A stretch of DNA of 64,000 nucleotides from an uncultured Sphingopyxis sp. GTDB taxonomy: Bacteria > Pseudomonadota > Alphaproteobacteria > Sphingomonadales > Sphingomonadaceae. The position numbers and the translations under genes were made by a program. The notes beneath the pieces were generated by a model that saw only the letters and a list, made by a program, of their open reading frames with translations, was not told where the DNA came from and did no database searches. Location of the stretch: contig NZ_LT598653.1 of the NCBI RefSeq assembly GCF_900078365.1, forward strand, positions 1,860,001 through 1,924,000, written 5' to 3'. This document shows positions 24,397-33,367 of the stretch, in pieces. How positions within the stretch are numbered: position 1 is the stretch's first letter; each line of letters starts with the position of its first letter.

Positions 24397-27300
24397 CTAG
24401 AGACCGACCCGCAAGCTCGCACGGAAAGCCCAGCCGACATGGCTTTGCTGTTCTTCCGCGGACACTTCGCCGGCGACCTGAAAGGCCGAATTGCCGGCGA
24501 TGCCGCGGAAACGGCCGACCCAGCCGCTCGTGCGATCATCCGGAACCAGGGTGAATGGCGTGCCGTCCTTGAACGACGCCGTCGTCGCGCCCAGCGCGCC
24601 GCTGACGATCTCGCGGCGGCCGCCTTCGAGTTCGAAGCGCGTCCAGCCGTCATATTCGTCGGCGCCGCCGAACTCGAGGCCGAGCGTCATCGTGCCCGAC
24701 ACCGCGAGTTCGTCGCTGTCGCGGCTCAGGACGGTGAGGTCGAGCGCGTCGCCACCGCCGGTTTCCTGATAGCCGTCCTCTTTCAGCTTGAAATAGTCGA
24801 CGGCGACCATCGGGCGGAGCGTGAGGCCGCCGACGCGCGTGTCATAGGCGAGCGAGCCCGAAGCCGACCAGAGCGTCGCGTCCCACTTGCCCTTCATCGT
24901 CTTTTCGATGTCCTCGGCGCCGCTTTCGGCGCGGAAGATGCGCGTGCCCTTCAGGCTGATCGGCGCGCCCGAGACGCGGGCGTTCGCCATGAAGCCGTCG
25001 GAGCGCAGGCGCCAGTGCAGCGCGCCTTCGAACTGGCTCGTGCTCACTTCATTGGCGTTGCTGCCGTTGCCGTCCTTGCCACTGAGATAGCCGATCGAGC
25101 CACCGAAATTGCCGATGTCGCTTTCGATCTCGGCGCCGAGCGAAATGCCCCAGCCGCTGACGTCATAGCTCGCGGTGTTGCCGACGCTCTTCGACGTGCC
25201 CCAGACGGCCTGGTTGACCCAATAGCCCCATTTGCCCTCGTCCTGGAACGGCGCGTTGGGATCCTGGAGATAGCGCGACAGGGCGCGCGAGCCCGAGGTG
25301 ACGGTTTCGAACACGCCGCCTTCATGCTCGGGGAGCATCTGGCCGAGCTGACCCCGGAACTGGTCGCCGTCGGTGATGCCGAGGAAGACGTCCTCGATCT
25401 TCTCGTCGGCGACGACTGCGTCGAGCACCGCGTCGAACGCGCCGCTTTCCGAACGGTTGAGCCCGAGCTCGGTCGTGCTCTTGCGCGACACATCGACGAT
25501 CAGCTGCGTGGCGTTCGAGGTCAGCGTGCCCTTGTAGAGGAAGGGCAGCAGCGTCTGCGACGCGGTCAGCTTGTCGGCGCCGGTCAGCGTGCCGGCGGTC
25601 AGCACGACATGCTTACCCTCGGCCTGCTCGATGCTCGAAAGCTTGAGCGCGAGTTTCGATTCCTCGGCGAAGCTGGCATTGCCGGTGACCTGGAGTGCCG
25701 TGCCCGTCGCGCCGTTGTCGAGCATCACCGTGAGCGTGCCCTTTTCGGTGACCGCGAGCGAGGAGATCGTCGCCGCGCCGCCAACGTCAAAGGTGCCGCC
25801 GGCCACCGAAACCGCGAGACCCTGCGAATTGGCGAGCGTGCCCGCGAAGGTCGAAGTGCCGCCGATCGTCAGCGTGTCGGCGCCGCCGCCGAAATCGGCG
25901 AGCCCGGTGAACTTCGAGGTTCCGGCCAGCGTCATCGTGTCGCTGCCGGCGCCGAAGCGCGCGTTGCCCTCATAGGTCGCATCGCCCGACAGCGCGAGCT
26001 TGTTGTCGCCGGCGCCGAAGAAGCTGTTGCCCTTGACCGAACCGTCGGCGATGTCGAACACGTCGTTGCCGCCGCCGAAGCGGACGTCGCCGGCGATGCT
26101 GGGCGCCGTGATGCCCGAGGCGACCGCGGTCTGCTTCACCGTCGCGCCATTGCCGTTCGCCGACAGGTCGATCGCGATATTGCGGTCGGACGAGGCGAGC
26201 GCGCCGGACGCGCTGATCGCGCCGCTGTTCTCGACCGTATCGACGTTGCCCGACAGGTCGACGATGGCGCGCGCGGTGCCGCCGTCGCCGCCGGTCTTGG
26301 CGGCGATCGTGCCGCTGTTGCGGATCAGCGGAACATCGCCGCCGGCTTCGATCAGTACCGCCGTCGCGACTGCATCCGCGGCCTTGCCGCCGCTCGTCGC
26401 CTCGATCTTGCCCGCGTTGCGGATTTCGGGGGTCGTCGCGCCGCTGCCGATGCGGATAGCGGTCGCGGCCTTGTCTTTCGATTTCGCGGCGACGCTGCCG
26501 GTGCCGCCGATGCCGATGCCGCCGGCGATGGTCACCGCGCCGCCGAGACCGCCGATCTGGATCCCATTACCGTCCTTGCCGGCATAGAGGCCGTCGCCGA
26601 GTACCGCGCCGTCGATGATGAAACCAAGGCCCGTGCCCGTTCCGGCAACCGCGCCGATCGCGACGTCGCGGTCGGCCGAACCGACGCGGATCGCCGCGGC
26701 CGAGCCGTAGGAACGCACGACGGCATTGCCTTCCTTGGCGTCTTCGATCCCGTCCTTGTCCTCGTCCTTGTCGTCGGGTTTCGCGTCCTTGGGCGCGACG
26801 GCGAGGACGATGCCGCCGGTCACATCACCCTCGACCGAAAGCGCGTTGCCGCCGATCAACAGGTCGTCGGCGTCGAGCTTCGACGGGTCCGAGGGCGGCG
26901 TGGTGGCGCGATAGCCGGTAGCGGTGAGATCGCCCTGGACGACAAGAGCACCGGTGACGTCGCCGGCGAGGCGCGCGCCGATCGCATCGACGCCCACGGC
27001 GGTGATCTTGCCCGCGAGGCGGACATCGCCCGTCACATCCTGCAGGCCGACGCCGAGCGCGCGATCGCCGAGAACGCTGATCGTCCCGTCGTTGGTGAAC
27101 TTGCCGGTCAGCGGACCGCCGAGGCGGATGCCCGCCGAGTCATTGCCCTCGATCGCGATCGCCCCGGAGTTGACGATATTGCCGGTAAAGGCGCCCGCCG
27201 TCGCGATGCCGACGCGATCGCTGCCGATCGCGAACGCACCGTCGATGTCGCCGTCCTTGTCGATATCGGTCGCGGTATAGGTTTCGCCGATCGTGATCTT

Positions 27301-27612
27301 GCCGGTCGCGCCGTTCGTGATGCCGCCAGAGGTGCCGGCGCCCGCGAGGATGCCCGTCGCGCCGTCGACATTGGCGAATTCGATCGTGCCTTCGTTGACG
27401 ACCTTGTGATTGCTGTCGATCGTGACCGCGGGCCCGGTGACGGTCGGCTTGATCGACCCCGCCGAGGTGATCTTGATATCGTCGGGCGCGCCCGACTTGA
27501 TCGTCGAAGTACGCACCGGCGCCGTCGTCGCGGTGGTGATCGTCGTTTCGGCATGGGCGGCGGTCGAAAATAGGGCGGCCAGACAGGTGGAGGCCAGCAA
27601 GGTCTTGCGCAT
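24397..27612 (-). CDS. Autotransporter (type Va) with C-terminal beta-barrel
   Basis: A 1071-residue outer-membrane/secreted protein. The signal peptide is MRKTLLASTCLAALFSTAAHA. The passenger (about 22-780) is rich in Gly, Ala, Asp and Thr, with repeated right-handed beta-helix strands such as FGAGSDTMTLAGTSKFTG and FGGGADTLTIGGTSTFAG. It carries two Asp-rich, calcium-loop-like stretches (TDIDKDGDIDGAF near 115 and DDKDEDKDGIED near 285). The last 280 residues form the translocator barrel (WGYWVNQAVWGT to the end). The final residue is Leu instead of the usual Phe/Tyr. ATG 27612 follows AGAGGAA. The passenger ligand is unknown. Confidence 0.9.
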   Translation of the reverse strand: MRKTLLASTCLAALFSTAAHAETTITTATTAPVRTSTIKSGAPDDIKITSAGSIKPTVTGPAVTIDSNHKVVNEGTIEFANVDGATGILAGAGTSGGITNGATGKITIGETYTATDIDKDGDIDGAFAIGSDRVGIATAGAFTGNIVNSGAIAIEGNDSAGIRLGGPLTGKFTNDGTISVLGDRALGVGLQDVTGDVRLAGKITAVGVDAIGARLAGDVTGALVVQGDLTATGYRATTPPSDPSKLDADDLLIGGNALSVEGDVTGGIVLAVAPKDAKPDDKDEDKDGIEDAKEGNAVVRSYGSAAAIRVGSADRDVAIGAVAGTGTGLGFIIDGAVLGDGLYAGKDGNGIQIGGLGGAVTIAGGIGIGGTGSVAAKSKDKAATAIRIGSGATTPEIRNAGKIEATSGGKAADAVATAVLIEAGGDVPLIRNSGTIAAKTGGDGGTARAIVDLSGNVDTVENSGAISASGALASSDRNIAIDLSANGNGATVKQTAVASGITAPSIAGDVRFGGGNDVFDIADGSVKGNSFFGAGDNKLALSGDATYEGNARFGAGSDTMTLAGTSKFTGLADFGGGADTLTIGGTSTFAGTLANSQGLAVSVAGGTFDVGGAATISSLAVTEKGTLTVMLDNGATGTALQVTGNASFAEESKLALKLSSIEQAEGKHVVLTAGTLTGADKLTASQTLLPFLYKGTLTSNATQLIVDVSRKSTTELGLNRSESGAFDAVLDAVVADEKIEDVFLGITDGDQFRGQLGQMLPEHEGGVFETVTSGSRALSRYLQDPNAPFQDEGKWGYWVNQAVWGTSKSVGNTASYDVSGWGISLGAEIESDIGNFGGSIGYLSGKDGNGSNANEVSTSQFEGALHWRLRSDGFMANARVSGAPISLKGTRIFRAESGAEDIEKTMKGKWDATLWSASGSLAYDTRVGGLTLRPMVAVDYFKLKEDGYQETGGGDALDLTVLSRDSDELAVSGTMTLGLEFGGADEYDGWTRFELEGGRREIVSGALGATTASFKDGTPFTLVPDDRTSGWVGRFRGIAGNSAFQVAGEVSAEEQQSHVGWAFRASLRVGL

Positions 27613-27724
27613 CGGGTTCCTCTTGAGATCGGAGCCGGGACGTCTTCCCGGCGACAATCACAAGACGGAGCGGTGTCGGCGCGGCCTTGGAAAAAAATGT
27701 GCTCGGACCGGAAGCTGCTCTGCC

Positions 27725-27750
27725 GTCATCCCGGCGAAGGCCGGGATCCC
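27725..27750. repeat. REP-like palindrome (type A), single copy
   Basis: The GTCATCCCGGCGAAGGCCGG hairpin lies between the convergent... more exactly, between the tail of the methyltransferase gene and the autotransporter start on the same strand, and may end the methyltransferase transcript. Confidence 0.7.
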
Positions 27751-27752
27751 GC

Positions 27753-28604
27753 CTACCCGCGCGCGGTGACGATCCACGCGGCGCCGTCGATCCGGATCGA
27801 GGTGTCGCCGGGCCGCTTCGCGAAGGCGGCGCGCACGGCGGTGGCGGCGCGGGCGCGGACATCCTCCGGCTGATCGGCCAGCGCACGCGACAGCGGCCCG
27901 ACCTGAAACGCCATGTCGAGCGCATCGTCGATCGCCTCCTCGCGCGTCGCGCCGCGGCCATAGGCGATGGCGGTGTCGAATGGCGCGATGTCGATGGCGG
28001 TGAATCCCGCCGCCGCGAGGATGCGCGCCAGCCGTTCCCTGTCGCCGAAGGCAAAGGGGCCGGGCGCGTCCGGATCGGCGGCGGGCACCTCGACGATGTC
28101 GCGGATCGCCGACATCGGCAGCCGCACCCAGTCATTCTCCGCCGCGCCGCGCCAGCAGACGAAGGCAAGCCGTCCGCCGGGCCTCAGCGCCCCGCGCATA
28201 TGCGCGAACGCCGCCACCGGATCGTCGAAGAACATCACGCCGAAGCGCGAAAAGAGGAGGTCGAAGCGCCCCGCGGTCAGCCGCGCGGTCGCGGCGTCGG
28301 CCAGGCGGAACTCGACCGGCGCCCCGGCGGGCGTCGCCGCGCGCGCGATCGCGATGAGTTGTTCGGATATGTCGACGCCGAGGACATGGCCGCCGGGTTC
28401 GACGCATCGGGCGAGCGCGAAGGTCGATGTGCCCGAGCCGCAGCCGATGTCGAGAATATGCTCGCCCGGCTTCGCATTGGCCGCCGCGATGGCGGCGTCG
28501 CTGAAATCCTGAAGCATCAGGTCGAGCCGCGTCAGATTGGCGGCCCAGCGATCGCCGCTGTCGCCGTTCCAGTCGTGGGTGGGGGCGGGCAAGGCGTCGG
28601 GCAT
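27753..28604 (-). CDS. Class I SAM-dependent methyltransferase
   Basis: A 283-residue cytoplasmic enzyme. Motif I ILDIGCGSGTST (about residues 51-62) binds S-adenosylmethionine. Motif II GVDISEQLIAIA, motif III FDLLFSRFGVMFF and GGRLAFVCW follow in normal order. The acceptor is unknown; relatives methylate small molecules such as quinones or arsenite, and no arsenite Cys set is evident. ATG 28604 has GGAGGCTCC upstream. A perfect 15-bp Fur-box-like palindrome lies 17-31 bp upstream of the start, so expression probably depends on iron. It is divergent from glk. Confidence 0.88.
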   Translation of the reverse strand: MPDALPAPTHDWNGDSGDRWAANLTRLDLMLQDFSDAAIAAANAKPGEHILDIGCGSGTSTFALARCVEPGGHVLGVDISEQLIAIARAATPAGAPVEFRLADAATARLTAGRFDLLFSRFGVMFFDDPVAAFAHMRGALRPGGRLAFVCWRGAAENDWVRLPMSAIRDIVEVPAADPDAPGPFAFGDRERLARILAAAGFTAIDIAPFDTAIAYGRGATREEAIDDALDMAFQVGPLSRALADQPEDVRARAATAVRAAFAKRPGDTSIRIDGAAWIVTARG

Positions 28605-28620
28605 GGCGGAGCCTCCTTAT

Positions 28621-28635
28621 TGAGAATAATTCTCA
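28621..28635. promoter_or_regulatory. Fur-box-like palindrome (7-1-7)
   Basis: TGAGAATAATTCTCA is a perfect 7-1-7 inverted repeat, the geometry of the Fur consensus TGATAAT-N-ATTATCA with G/C at the fourth position. It lies immediately upstream of the methyltransferase ribosome-binding site and 116 bp from the divergent glk start. Binding by Fur is inferred from the sequence alone. Confidence 0.7.
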
Positions 28636-28750
28636 TCTAGGCGATTTGCACGGTGAAGGCAAGCACGCGCATAGCTATGCCCTGTTGCATCGCCCCCGGC
28701 CATCGGACATGCCGAGGTCGAACGGTCACGCAGGCCGACAAGGGAGAGCC

Positions 28751-29725
28751 ATGAGCGAACAGATCGTCACGGTCGACATCGGCGGCACGCACGCGCGCTT
28801 CGCGATCGCCGAGGTGGAGGGCGGGCGCGTCCTCTCGCTCGGCGAAGCGACGACGCTCCATACCAGGGACCATGCGAGCTTTCAGACCGCGTGGCAGGAT
28901 TTCGAGCGGCAGCAGGGCGGCACGCTCCCCCGTGCGGTCGCGATCGCCATCGCCGGGCCGACGCGCGGCGACATCATCCGCTTCACCAACAATCCATGGA
29001 TCATTCGCCCGGCGCTGGTGAACGAGAAGCTGGGCGTCGACCGCAACATATTGGTCAATGACTTCGAGGCGGTGGGCCATGCGGTCGCGCAGGCCGACGA
29101 AAGCTATTTCGAGCGGCTGGCCGGCCCCGATCAGCCGTTGCCCGCGACCGGGACGATCACGATCATCGGCCCCGGCACCGGGCTCGGCGTCGCGCATGTC
29201 TGGCGCGACGGCGGCCAGTATCGCGTGCAGGCGACCGAGGGCGGGCATATCGATTTCGCGCCGCTCGACAGCATCGAGGATGCGATCCTCGCGCGGCTGC
29301 GCAAGCGCCACCGCCGCGTGTCGGTCGAGCGGATCGTGTCGGGCCCGGCGATCGTCGATATTTACGAAACGCTCGCCGCGCTCGAAGGGCGGGCGGTGAC
29401 GCCGCTCGACGACAAGGCGATCTGGAGCCGGGCGATGGACCGCGAGGACAGCCTCGCCGCCGCGGCGGTCGACCGCTTCTGCCTCTCGCTCGGCAGCGTC
29501 GCGGGCGACCTCGCGCTGGCGCAGGGAGCGAGCGGCGTCGTCGTCGCGGGCGGGCTCGGCCTGCGCATCCGCGACAGCCTCGTGCGCTCGGGCTTCCCCG
29601 AACGCTTCATCGAAAAAGGCCGCTTCGAAGGCTTCATGGCAGCGCTGCCGGTCAAGCTGATCACCCACCCGCAGCCCGGCCTGTTCGGCGCGGCGGCGGC
29701 GTTTGCGCGCCAATTCGCGAGGTAG
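28751..29725 (+). CDS. glk: Glucokinase
   Basis: A 324-residue enzyme that phosphorylates glucose with ATP to glucose 6-phosphate, feeding the Entner-Doudoroff route used by sphingomonads. The N-terminal phosphate loop is TVDIGGTHARFAIAE, followed by LVNDFEAVGHAV, the GPGTGLGVAHV loop and EGGHIDFAP, all Glk family marks. ATG 28751 follows AGGGAGAG. It stands alone: other ED genes are not in this window. A pair of REP-like palindromes follows. Confidence 0.93.
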   Translation: MSEQIVTVDIGGTHARFAIAEVEGGRVLSLGEATTLHTRDHASFQTAWQDFERQQGGTLPRAVAIAIAGPTRGDIIRFTNNPWIIRPALVNEKLGVDRNILVNDFEAVGHAVAQADESYFERLAGPDQPLPATGTITIIGPGTGLGVAHVWRDGGQYRVQATEGGHIDFAPLDSIEDAILARLRKRHRRVSVERIVSGPAIVDIYETLAALEGRAVTPLDDKAIWSRAMDREDSLAAAAVDRFCLSLGSVAGDLALAQGASGVVVAGGLGLRIRDSLVRSGFPERFIEKGRFEGFMAALPVKLITHPQPGLFGAAAAFARQFAR

Positions 29726-29757
29726 CTTATGCTATCCGGTTTCGACCGGAACCAGCC

Positions 29758-29846
29758 GTCGCCCCCGCGAAGGCGGGGGCCGCTGTCGGTTTACGTGGGC
29801 ACCGCTGATTAAGGCCGCTGGCGGCCCCCGCCTTCGCGGGGGCGAC
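29758..29846. repeat. Inverted pair of REP-like palindromes (type B)
   Basis: A palindrome with GCCCCCGCGAAGGCGGGGGC core (29758-29781) is followed in reverse orientation by a second copy (29823-29846). The core differs from type A in the stem but shares the CGAAGG/CCTTCG centre. It sits between glk and puuD. Confidence 0.8.
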
Positions 29847-29941
29847 GGTTATAAGCAACGTCCGCTCCCCACCCCAAAACCGACACAGCCTGGGCATATA
29901 TTTCGCTGGCGCTCACCCCCGAAACACGGCAGCGTAACGCC

Positions 29942-30682
29942 ATGTCGCAACGTCCCGTCCTCGGCATTATCGCCTGCAACCGCACCATCGGGACCGAGGT
30001 CGCGCAGGCGGTGGTCAACCGCTACGCGACCGCGGCGATGCGCCATGCCGATTGTGCGGCGCTCATCATCCCGTCGCTTCCCGACCATATGCGCGCCGCC
30101 GAGGTCGTCGGGCGGCTCGACGGGGTGTTGCTCACCGGCACGCCGTCGAATGTCGAACCCGCGCTCTATGGCGATGTCTCCGAAGGCGAGGGGCCGTTCG
30201 ACCCCGATCGCGACCGCATGATGACCGAGCTTGTCGAAGCGGTGATCGCGGCGCAGCGGCCGCTGTTCGGCATCTGCCGGGGCTTTCAGGAAATCAACGT
30301 CGCGCTCGGCGGCACATTGCGGCGCGACACGTCGGCGAGCGACGAACTGCTCCACCATCATGCGCCCGATGGCGTCGGCTTCGACGGCATGTTCGATCAC
30401 CATCACAAGGTCGATCTGGTCGAAGGCGGCTTGCTCGCCTCCGCCTATGACGCGCGCTCGCTCGACGTGAATTCGGTCCATTATCAGGGCATCGGCGCGC
30501 TCGCCGATGGTCTGTCTGTCGAGGCGCGCGCCCCCGACGGGCTGGTCGAAGCCTATAGCACGCGGCCGAACGGCGCCCCGCTGCTCGCGGTGCAATGGCA
30601 TCCCGAATGGGCGGTCGACGGCAATGAGCAGAGCCAGACCTATTTTCACCTTCTCGGCCGCGCGCTACGGGGGGAGTTATGA
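29942..30682 (+). CDS. puuD: Gamma-glutamyl-GABA hydrolase (PuuD-like), class I glutamine amidotransferase fold
   Basis: A 246-residue cytoplasmic hydrolase. The nucleophile elbow FGICRGFQE places the catalytic Cys at 112, and the C-terminal QWHPEW holds the catalytic His (about 220). In the Puu pathway it cleaves gamma-glutamyl-GABA to glutamate and GABA. The family is unambiguous; the substrate is inferred from the puuA/puuB genes and the Pot importer nearby. It is the first gene of a plus-strand group with the SpuC-like aminotransferase. The stop codon overlaps the ATG of a 19-codon open frame. Confidence 0.9.
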   Translation: MSQRPVLGIIACNRTIGTEVAQAVVNRYATAAMRHADCAALIIPSLPDHMRAAEVVGRLDGVLLTGTPSNVEPALYGDVSEGEGPFDPDRDRMMTELVEAVIAAQRPLFGICRGFQEINVALGGTLRRDTSASDELLHHHAPDGVGFDGMFDHHHKVDLVEGGLLASAYDARSLDVNSVHYQGIGALADGLSVEARAPDGLVEAYSTRPNGAPLLAVQWHPEWAVDGNEQSQTYFHLLGRALRGEL

Positions 30683-30738
30683 ACCGCCGCGTCACCCGCT
30701 ACGACCGCTACCTCGCGCGGATCAGCTTTTCGCCCTGA
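30679..30738 (+). CDS. Small open reading frame overlapping puuD
   Basis: ATG 30679 overlaps the puuD stop in an ATGA arrangement, with GGGGAG upstream, and opens 19 codons (MNRRVTRYDRYLARISFSP). The frame could be translated by coupling. Length and absence of recognisable motif mean it may be only chance. Confidence 0.3.
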   Translation: MNRRVTRYDRYLARISFSP

Positions 30739-30747
30739 CATGGGACT

Positions 30748-30873
30748 CCCCTCCCGCTTGCGGGAGGGGCCGGGGGTGGGGTGAGCCGCAGGCGAACATC
30801 CATCCTCTCGTCCCTCGGACGCGCTTCGCACGTGCCCACCCCTAGCCCCTCCCGCAAGCGGGAGGGGGACTTC
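30748..30873. repeat. Inverted repeat pair CCCCTCCCGC/GCGGGAGGGG
   Basis: Two copies of a CTCCCGCTTGCGGGAGGGG hairpin core lie about 90 bp apart in opposite orientation (near 30748-30766 and 30848-30868). They fill the gap between puuD and the aminotransferase gene; this is another sphingomonad intergenic repeat type. Confidence 0.6.
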
Positions 30874-30885
30874 AGGAAGAGAAAC

Positions 30886-32259
30886 ATGCCCCGCAATCAC
30901 GACATCGCCGAACTGCGCCGCCTCGACATCGCGCACCATCTTCCCGCGCAGGCCGATTGGGCCGAAATCGAGGCGCTCGGCGGCAGCCGCATCATCACCC
31001 ATGCCGAGGGCTGCCATATCACCGACGGCGACGGCCAGCGCATCCTCGACGCGATGGCGGGCCTCTGGTGCGTCAATGTCGGCTATGGCCGCGAGGAACT
31101 GGTCGAGGCGGCGGCGGCGCAGATGCGCGAGCTGCCGTTCTATAACACATTCTTCAAGACCGCGACGCCGCCCACGGTGACGCTCGCGGCAAAGATCGCG
31201 AGCCTGACCGGAAACCGCCTGCCGCACATCTTCTTCAACGCCTCGGGCAGCGAGGCGAACGACACCGTCTTCCGTATGGTGCGCCATTATTGGAAGCTGA
31301 AGGGCGAGCCGAAGCGCACCATCTTCATCAGCCGCTGGAACGCCTATCACGGTTCGACCGTCGCGGGCGTTTCGCTCGGCGGGATGAAGGCGATGCACGC
31401 GCAGGGCGACCTGCCGATCCCCGGCGTCGAGCATGTCCGCCAGCCCTATGCCTACGGCGAAGGGCAGGGGATGAGCGAGGAAGCCTTCTGCGACGCCTGC
31501 GTGGCCGCGATCGAGGACAAGATCCTCGAGGTCGGCCCCGAAAATTGCGCCGCCTTCATCGGCGAACCCGTGCAAGGCGCCGGCGGCGTGATCATCCCGC
31601 CCAAGGGCTATTGGCCCAAGGTCGAGGCCGTCGCCCGCAAATATGGCCTGCTCGTCGTCGCCGACGAAGTGATTTGCGGCTTCGGACGCACGGGCCGCAT
31701 GTGGGGCCATGAAACCATGGGCTTTACCCCCGACCTGATGCCTATGGCGAAGGGGCTGTCGTCGGGCTATCTGCCGATCTCGGCGACGGCGGTCGCGGCA
31801 CCGATCGTCGAGGTGCTCAAGACCGGCGGCGATTTCGTCCATGGCTTCACTTACTCGGGGCACCCCGTCTGCGCCGCGGTCGCGCTCAGGAATATCGAGA
31901 TCATCGAACGCGAGGGGCTAGTCGAGCGCACCGGCGGCGTCACCGGCCCGCATCTCGCCAAGGCGCTCGCGACGCTGAACGATCATCCGCTCGTCGGCGA
32001 GACGCGCTCGGTCGGCCTGCTCGGCGCGGTCGAGATCGTCGCCGACAAGGACAGCCGCGCGCGCTTCGGCGGGGCGGAAGGGACGGCGGGGCCGATCGCG
32101 CGCGACGGGTGCATCGCGAACGGGCTGATGGTGCGCGGCATCCGTGACAGCCTCGTGATGTGCCCGCCCTTGATTATCACGACCGAACAGATCGACGAGA
32201 TGGTTGCCATCATCCGCAAATCCTTGGATGAGGTGATGCCCAAGCTCCGCGCGCTCTGA
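30886..32259 (+). CDS. spuC: Putrescine-pyruvate aminotransferase-like (class III aminotransferase, SpuC-like)
   Basis: A 457-residue PLP enzyme. The PLP-binding lysine lies in PMAKGLSSGYLPI (about K288). The cofactor-aspartate region reads VVADEVICGFGRTG, and the substrate entrance includes GLWCVNVGYGREELVEAA. Closest known family is putrescine/polyamine:pyruvate aminotransferase, which converts putrescine to 4-aminobutanal. This gives a direct route in parallel with the gamma-glutamylated one. ATG 30886 follows AGGAAGAG. Flanking repeats separate it from puuD and from the DUF808 gene. Confidence 0.82.
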   Translation: MPRNHDIAELRRLDIAHHLPAQADWAEIEALGGSRIITHAEGCHITDGDGQRILDAMAGLWCVNVGYGREELVEAAAAQMRELPFYNTFFKTATPPTVTLAAKIASLTGNRLPHIFFNASGSEANDTVFRMVRHYWKLKGEPKRTIFISRWNAYHGSTVAGVSLGGMKAMHAQGDLPIPGVEHVRQPYAYGEGQGMSEEAFCDACVAAIEDKILEVGPENCAAFIGEPVQGAGGVIIPPKGYWPKVEAVARKYGLLVVADEVICGFGRTGRMWGHETMGFTPDLMPMAKGLSSGYLPISATAVAAPIVEVLKTGGDFVHGFTYSGHPVCAAVALRNIEIIEREGLVERTGGVTGPHLAKALATLNDHPLVGETRSVGLLGAVEIVADKDSRARFGGAEGTAGPIARDGCIANGLMVRGIRDSLVMCPPLIITTEQIDEMVAIIRKSLDEVMPKLRAL

Positions 32260-32270
32260 ACCTTTCATTC

Positions 32271-32346
32271 GTCATCCCGGCGAAGGCCGGGATCTCACCC
32301 TAGCGGCCTGATGCACCGGCGAGATCCCGGCCTTCGCCGGGATGAC
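32271..32346. repeat. Inverted pair of REP-like palindromes (type A)
   Basis: Copies at 32271-32294 and 32323-32346 lie in opposite orientation with 28 bp between them, the same spacing as the pair at 18843-18918. Probably a mobile REP doublet (BIME). Confidence 0.8.
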
Positions 32347-32430
32347 GGAAGGGGGCAAACGACCTTCGACAAGCTCAGGGCGAACGGATAAGGGCAAGGC
32401 ACAATATTTTAGAGGAAAGACCAAAGCCCT

Positions 32431-33366
32431 ATGCCCTCCGGCCTTTTTGCCCTGCTCGACGACGTCGCCACCATCACCAAGGTTGCCGCCGCGAGCATCG
32501 ACGACATCGGCGCCGCGGCGTCGAAGGCCGGGGTCAAGGCGGCAGGGGTGGTGGTCGACGATACCGCGGTGACGCCGCGCTATGTCACCGGCTTCACCCC
32601 CGACCGCGAGCTGCCGATCATCTGGCGGATCACCAAGGGATCGCTGTTCAACAAGCTGGTGCTCATCCTGCCCGCGCTGCTGTTGCTGTCGGCGGTCGCG
32701 CAGTGGGCGATCACGCCGCTGCTGATGGTCGGCGGCACTTATCTCTGCTTCGAGGGCGCCGAAAAGGTGCTGCACTCGCTACAGAAGGACAGAACGAGCC
32801 TCGCCGAAGATGCCGCGATCGTTGCCGATCAGGATCATGAAGAGGCGATGGTGAAGGGCGCTGTGCGCACCGACTTCATCCTGTCGGCCGAGATCATGGT
32901 GATCGCGCTCAACGAAGTGCTCGACGAGCATTTCGCGATGCGCGCCGCGACGCTCGCGGTCGTCGCCGTCGCGATCACCATCGCGGTCTATGGCGTCGTC
33001 GGGCTGATCGTGAAGATGGACGACATCGGGCTTCACATGGCGAAGGAAGGGAACCGCGCGCGCCGTGCGATCGGGCGCGGGCTCGTGGCTTTCATGCCCA
33101 AATTGCTTGCCGCGCTCGCCACGATCGGCACCGCGGCGATGCTGTGGGTCGGCGGCCAGATTTTCCTCCACGGGCTCGACGAATATCATATCGGCAATAT
33201 CGGGCACGGCCTGCACGATTTCGCCCATGCGGTCGCGGGCAATCTGCCGGGCGCGGGCGTGTGGGAATGGCTGATCAACGCGGGCGGCGCGGGAATTTTC
33301 GGGCTGCTGCTCGGCGGTCTGATCGCCGGCGCGCTGCACATCCTGCCGGGCAGGAAAGCCCACTGA
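32431..33366 (+). CDS. DUF808 family membrane protein (YedI-like)
   Basis: A 311-residue inner-membrane protein with several transmembrane helices (LVLILPALLLLSAVAQWAI, ATLAVVAVAITIAVYGVVGL, a Gly-rich final helix). The N-terminal PSGLFALLDDVATITKVAAASIDDI and the GGTYLCFEGAEKVLHSL segment are typical of DUF808/YedI. Function is unknown in the family. It converges with the potA gene, with the stop codons one base apart, and is not obviously part of the polyamine pathway. Confidence 0.88.
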   Translation: MPSGLFALLDDVATITKVAAASIDDIGAAASKAGVKAAGVVVDDTAVTPRYVTGFTPDRELPIIWRITKGSLFNKLVLILPALLLLSAVAQWAITPLLMVGGTYLCFEGAEKVLHSLQKDRTSLAEDAAIVADQDHEEAMVKGAVRTDFILSAEIMVIALNEVLDEHFAMRAATLAVVAVAITIAVYGVVGLIVKMDDIGLHMAKEGNRARRAIGRGLVAFMPKLLAALATIGTAAMLWVGGQIFLHGLDEYHIGNIGHGLHDFAHAVAGNLPGAGVWEWLINAGGAGIFGLLLGGLIAGALHILPGRKAH

Positions 33367-33367
33367 G

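Noticed and set aside
24439..27573. Long open frame on the plus strand antisense to the autotransporter
   Set aside because: Arg/Ala/Asp-rich composition without domains, caused by high GC content opposite a real gene with signal peptide and barrel.
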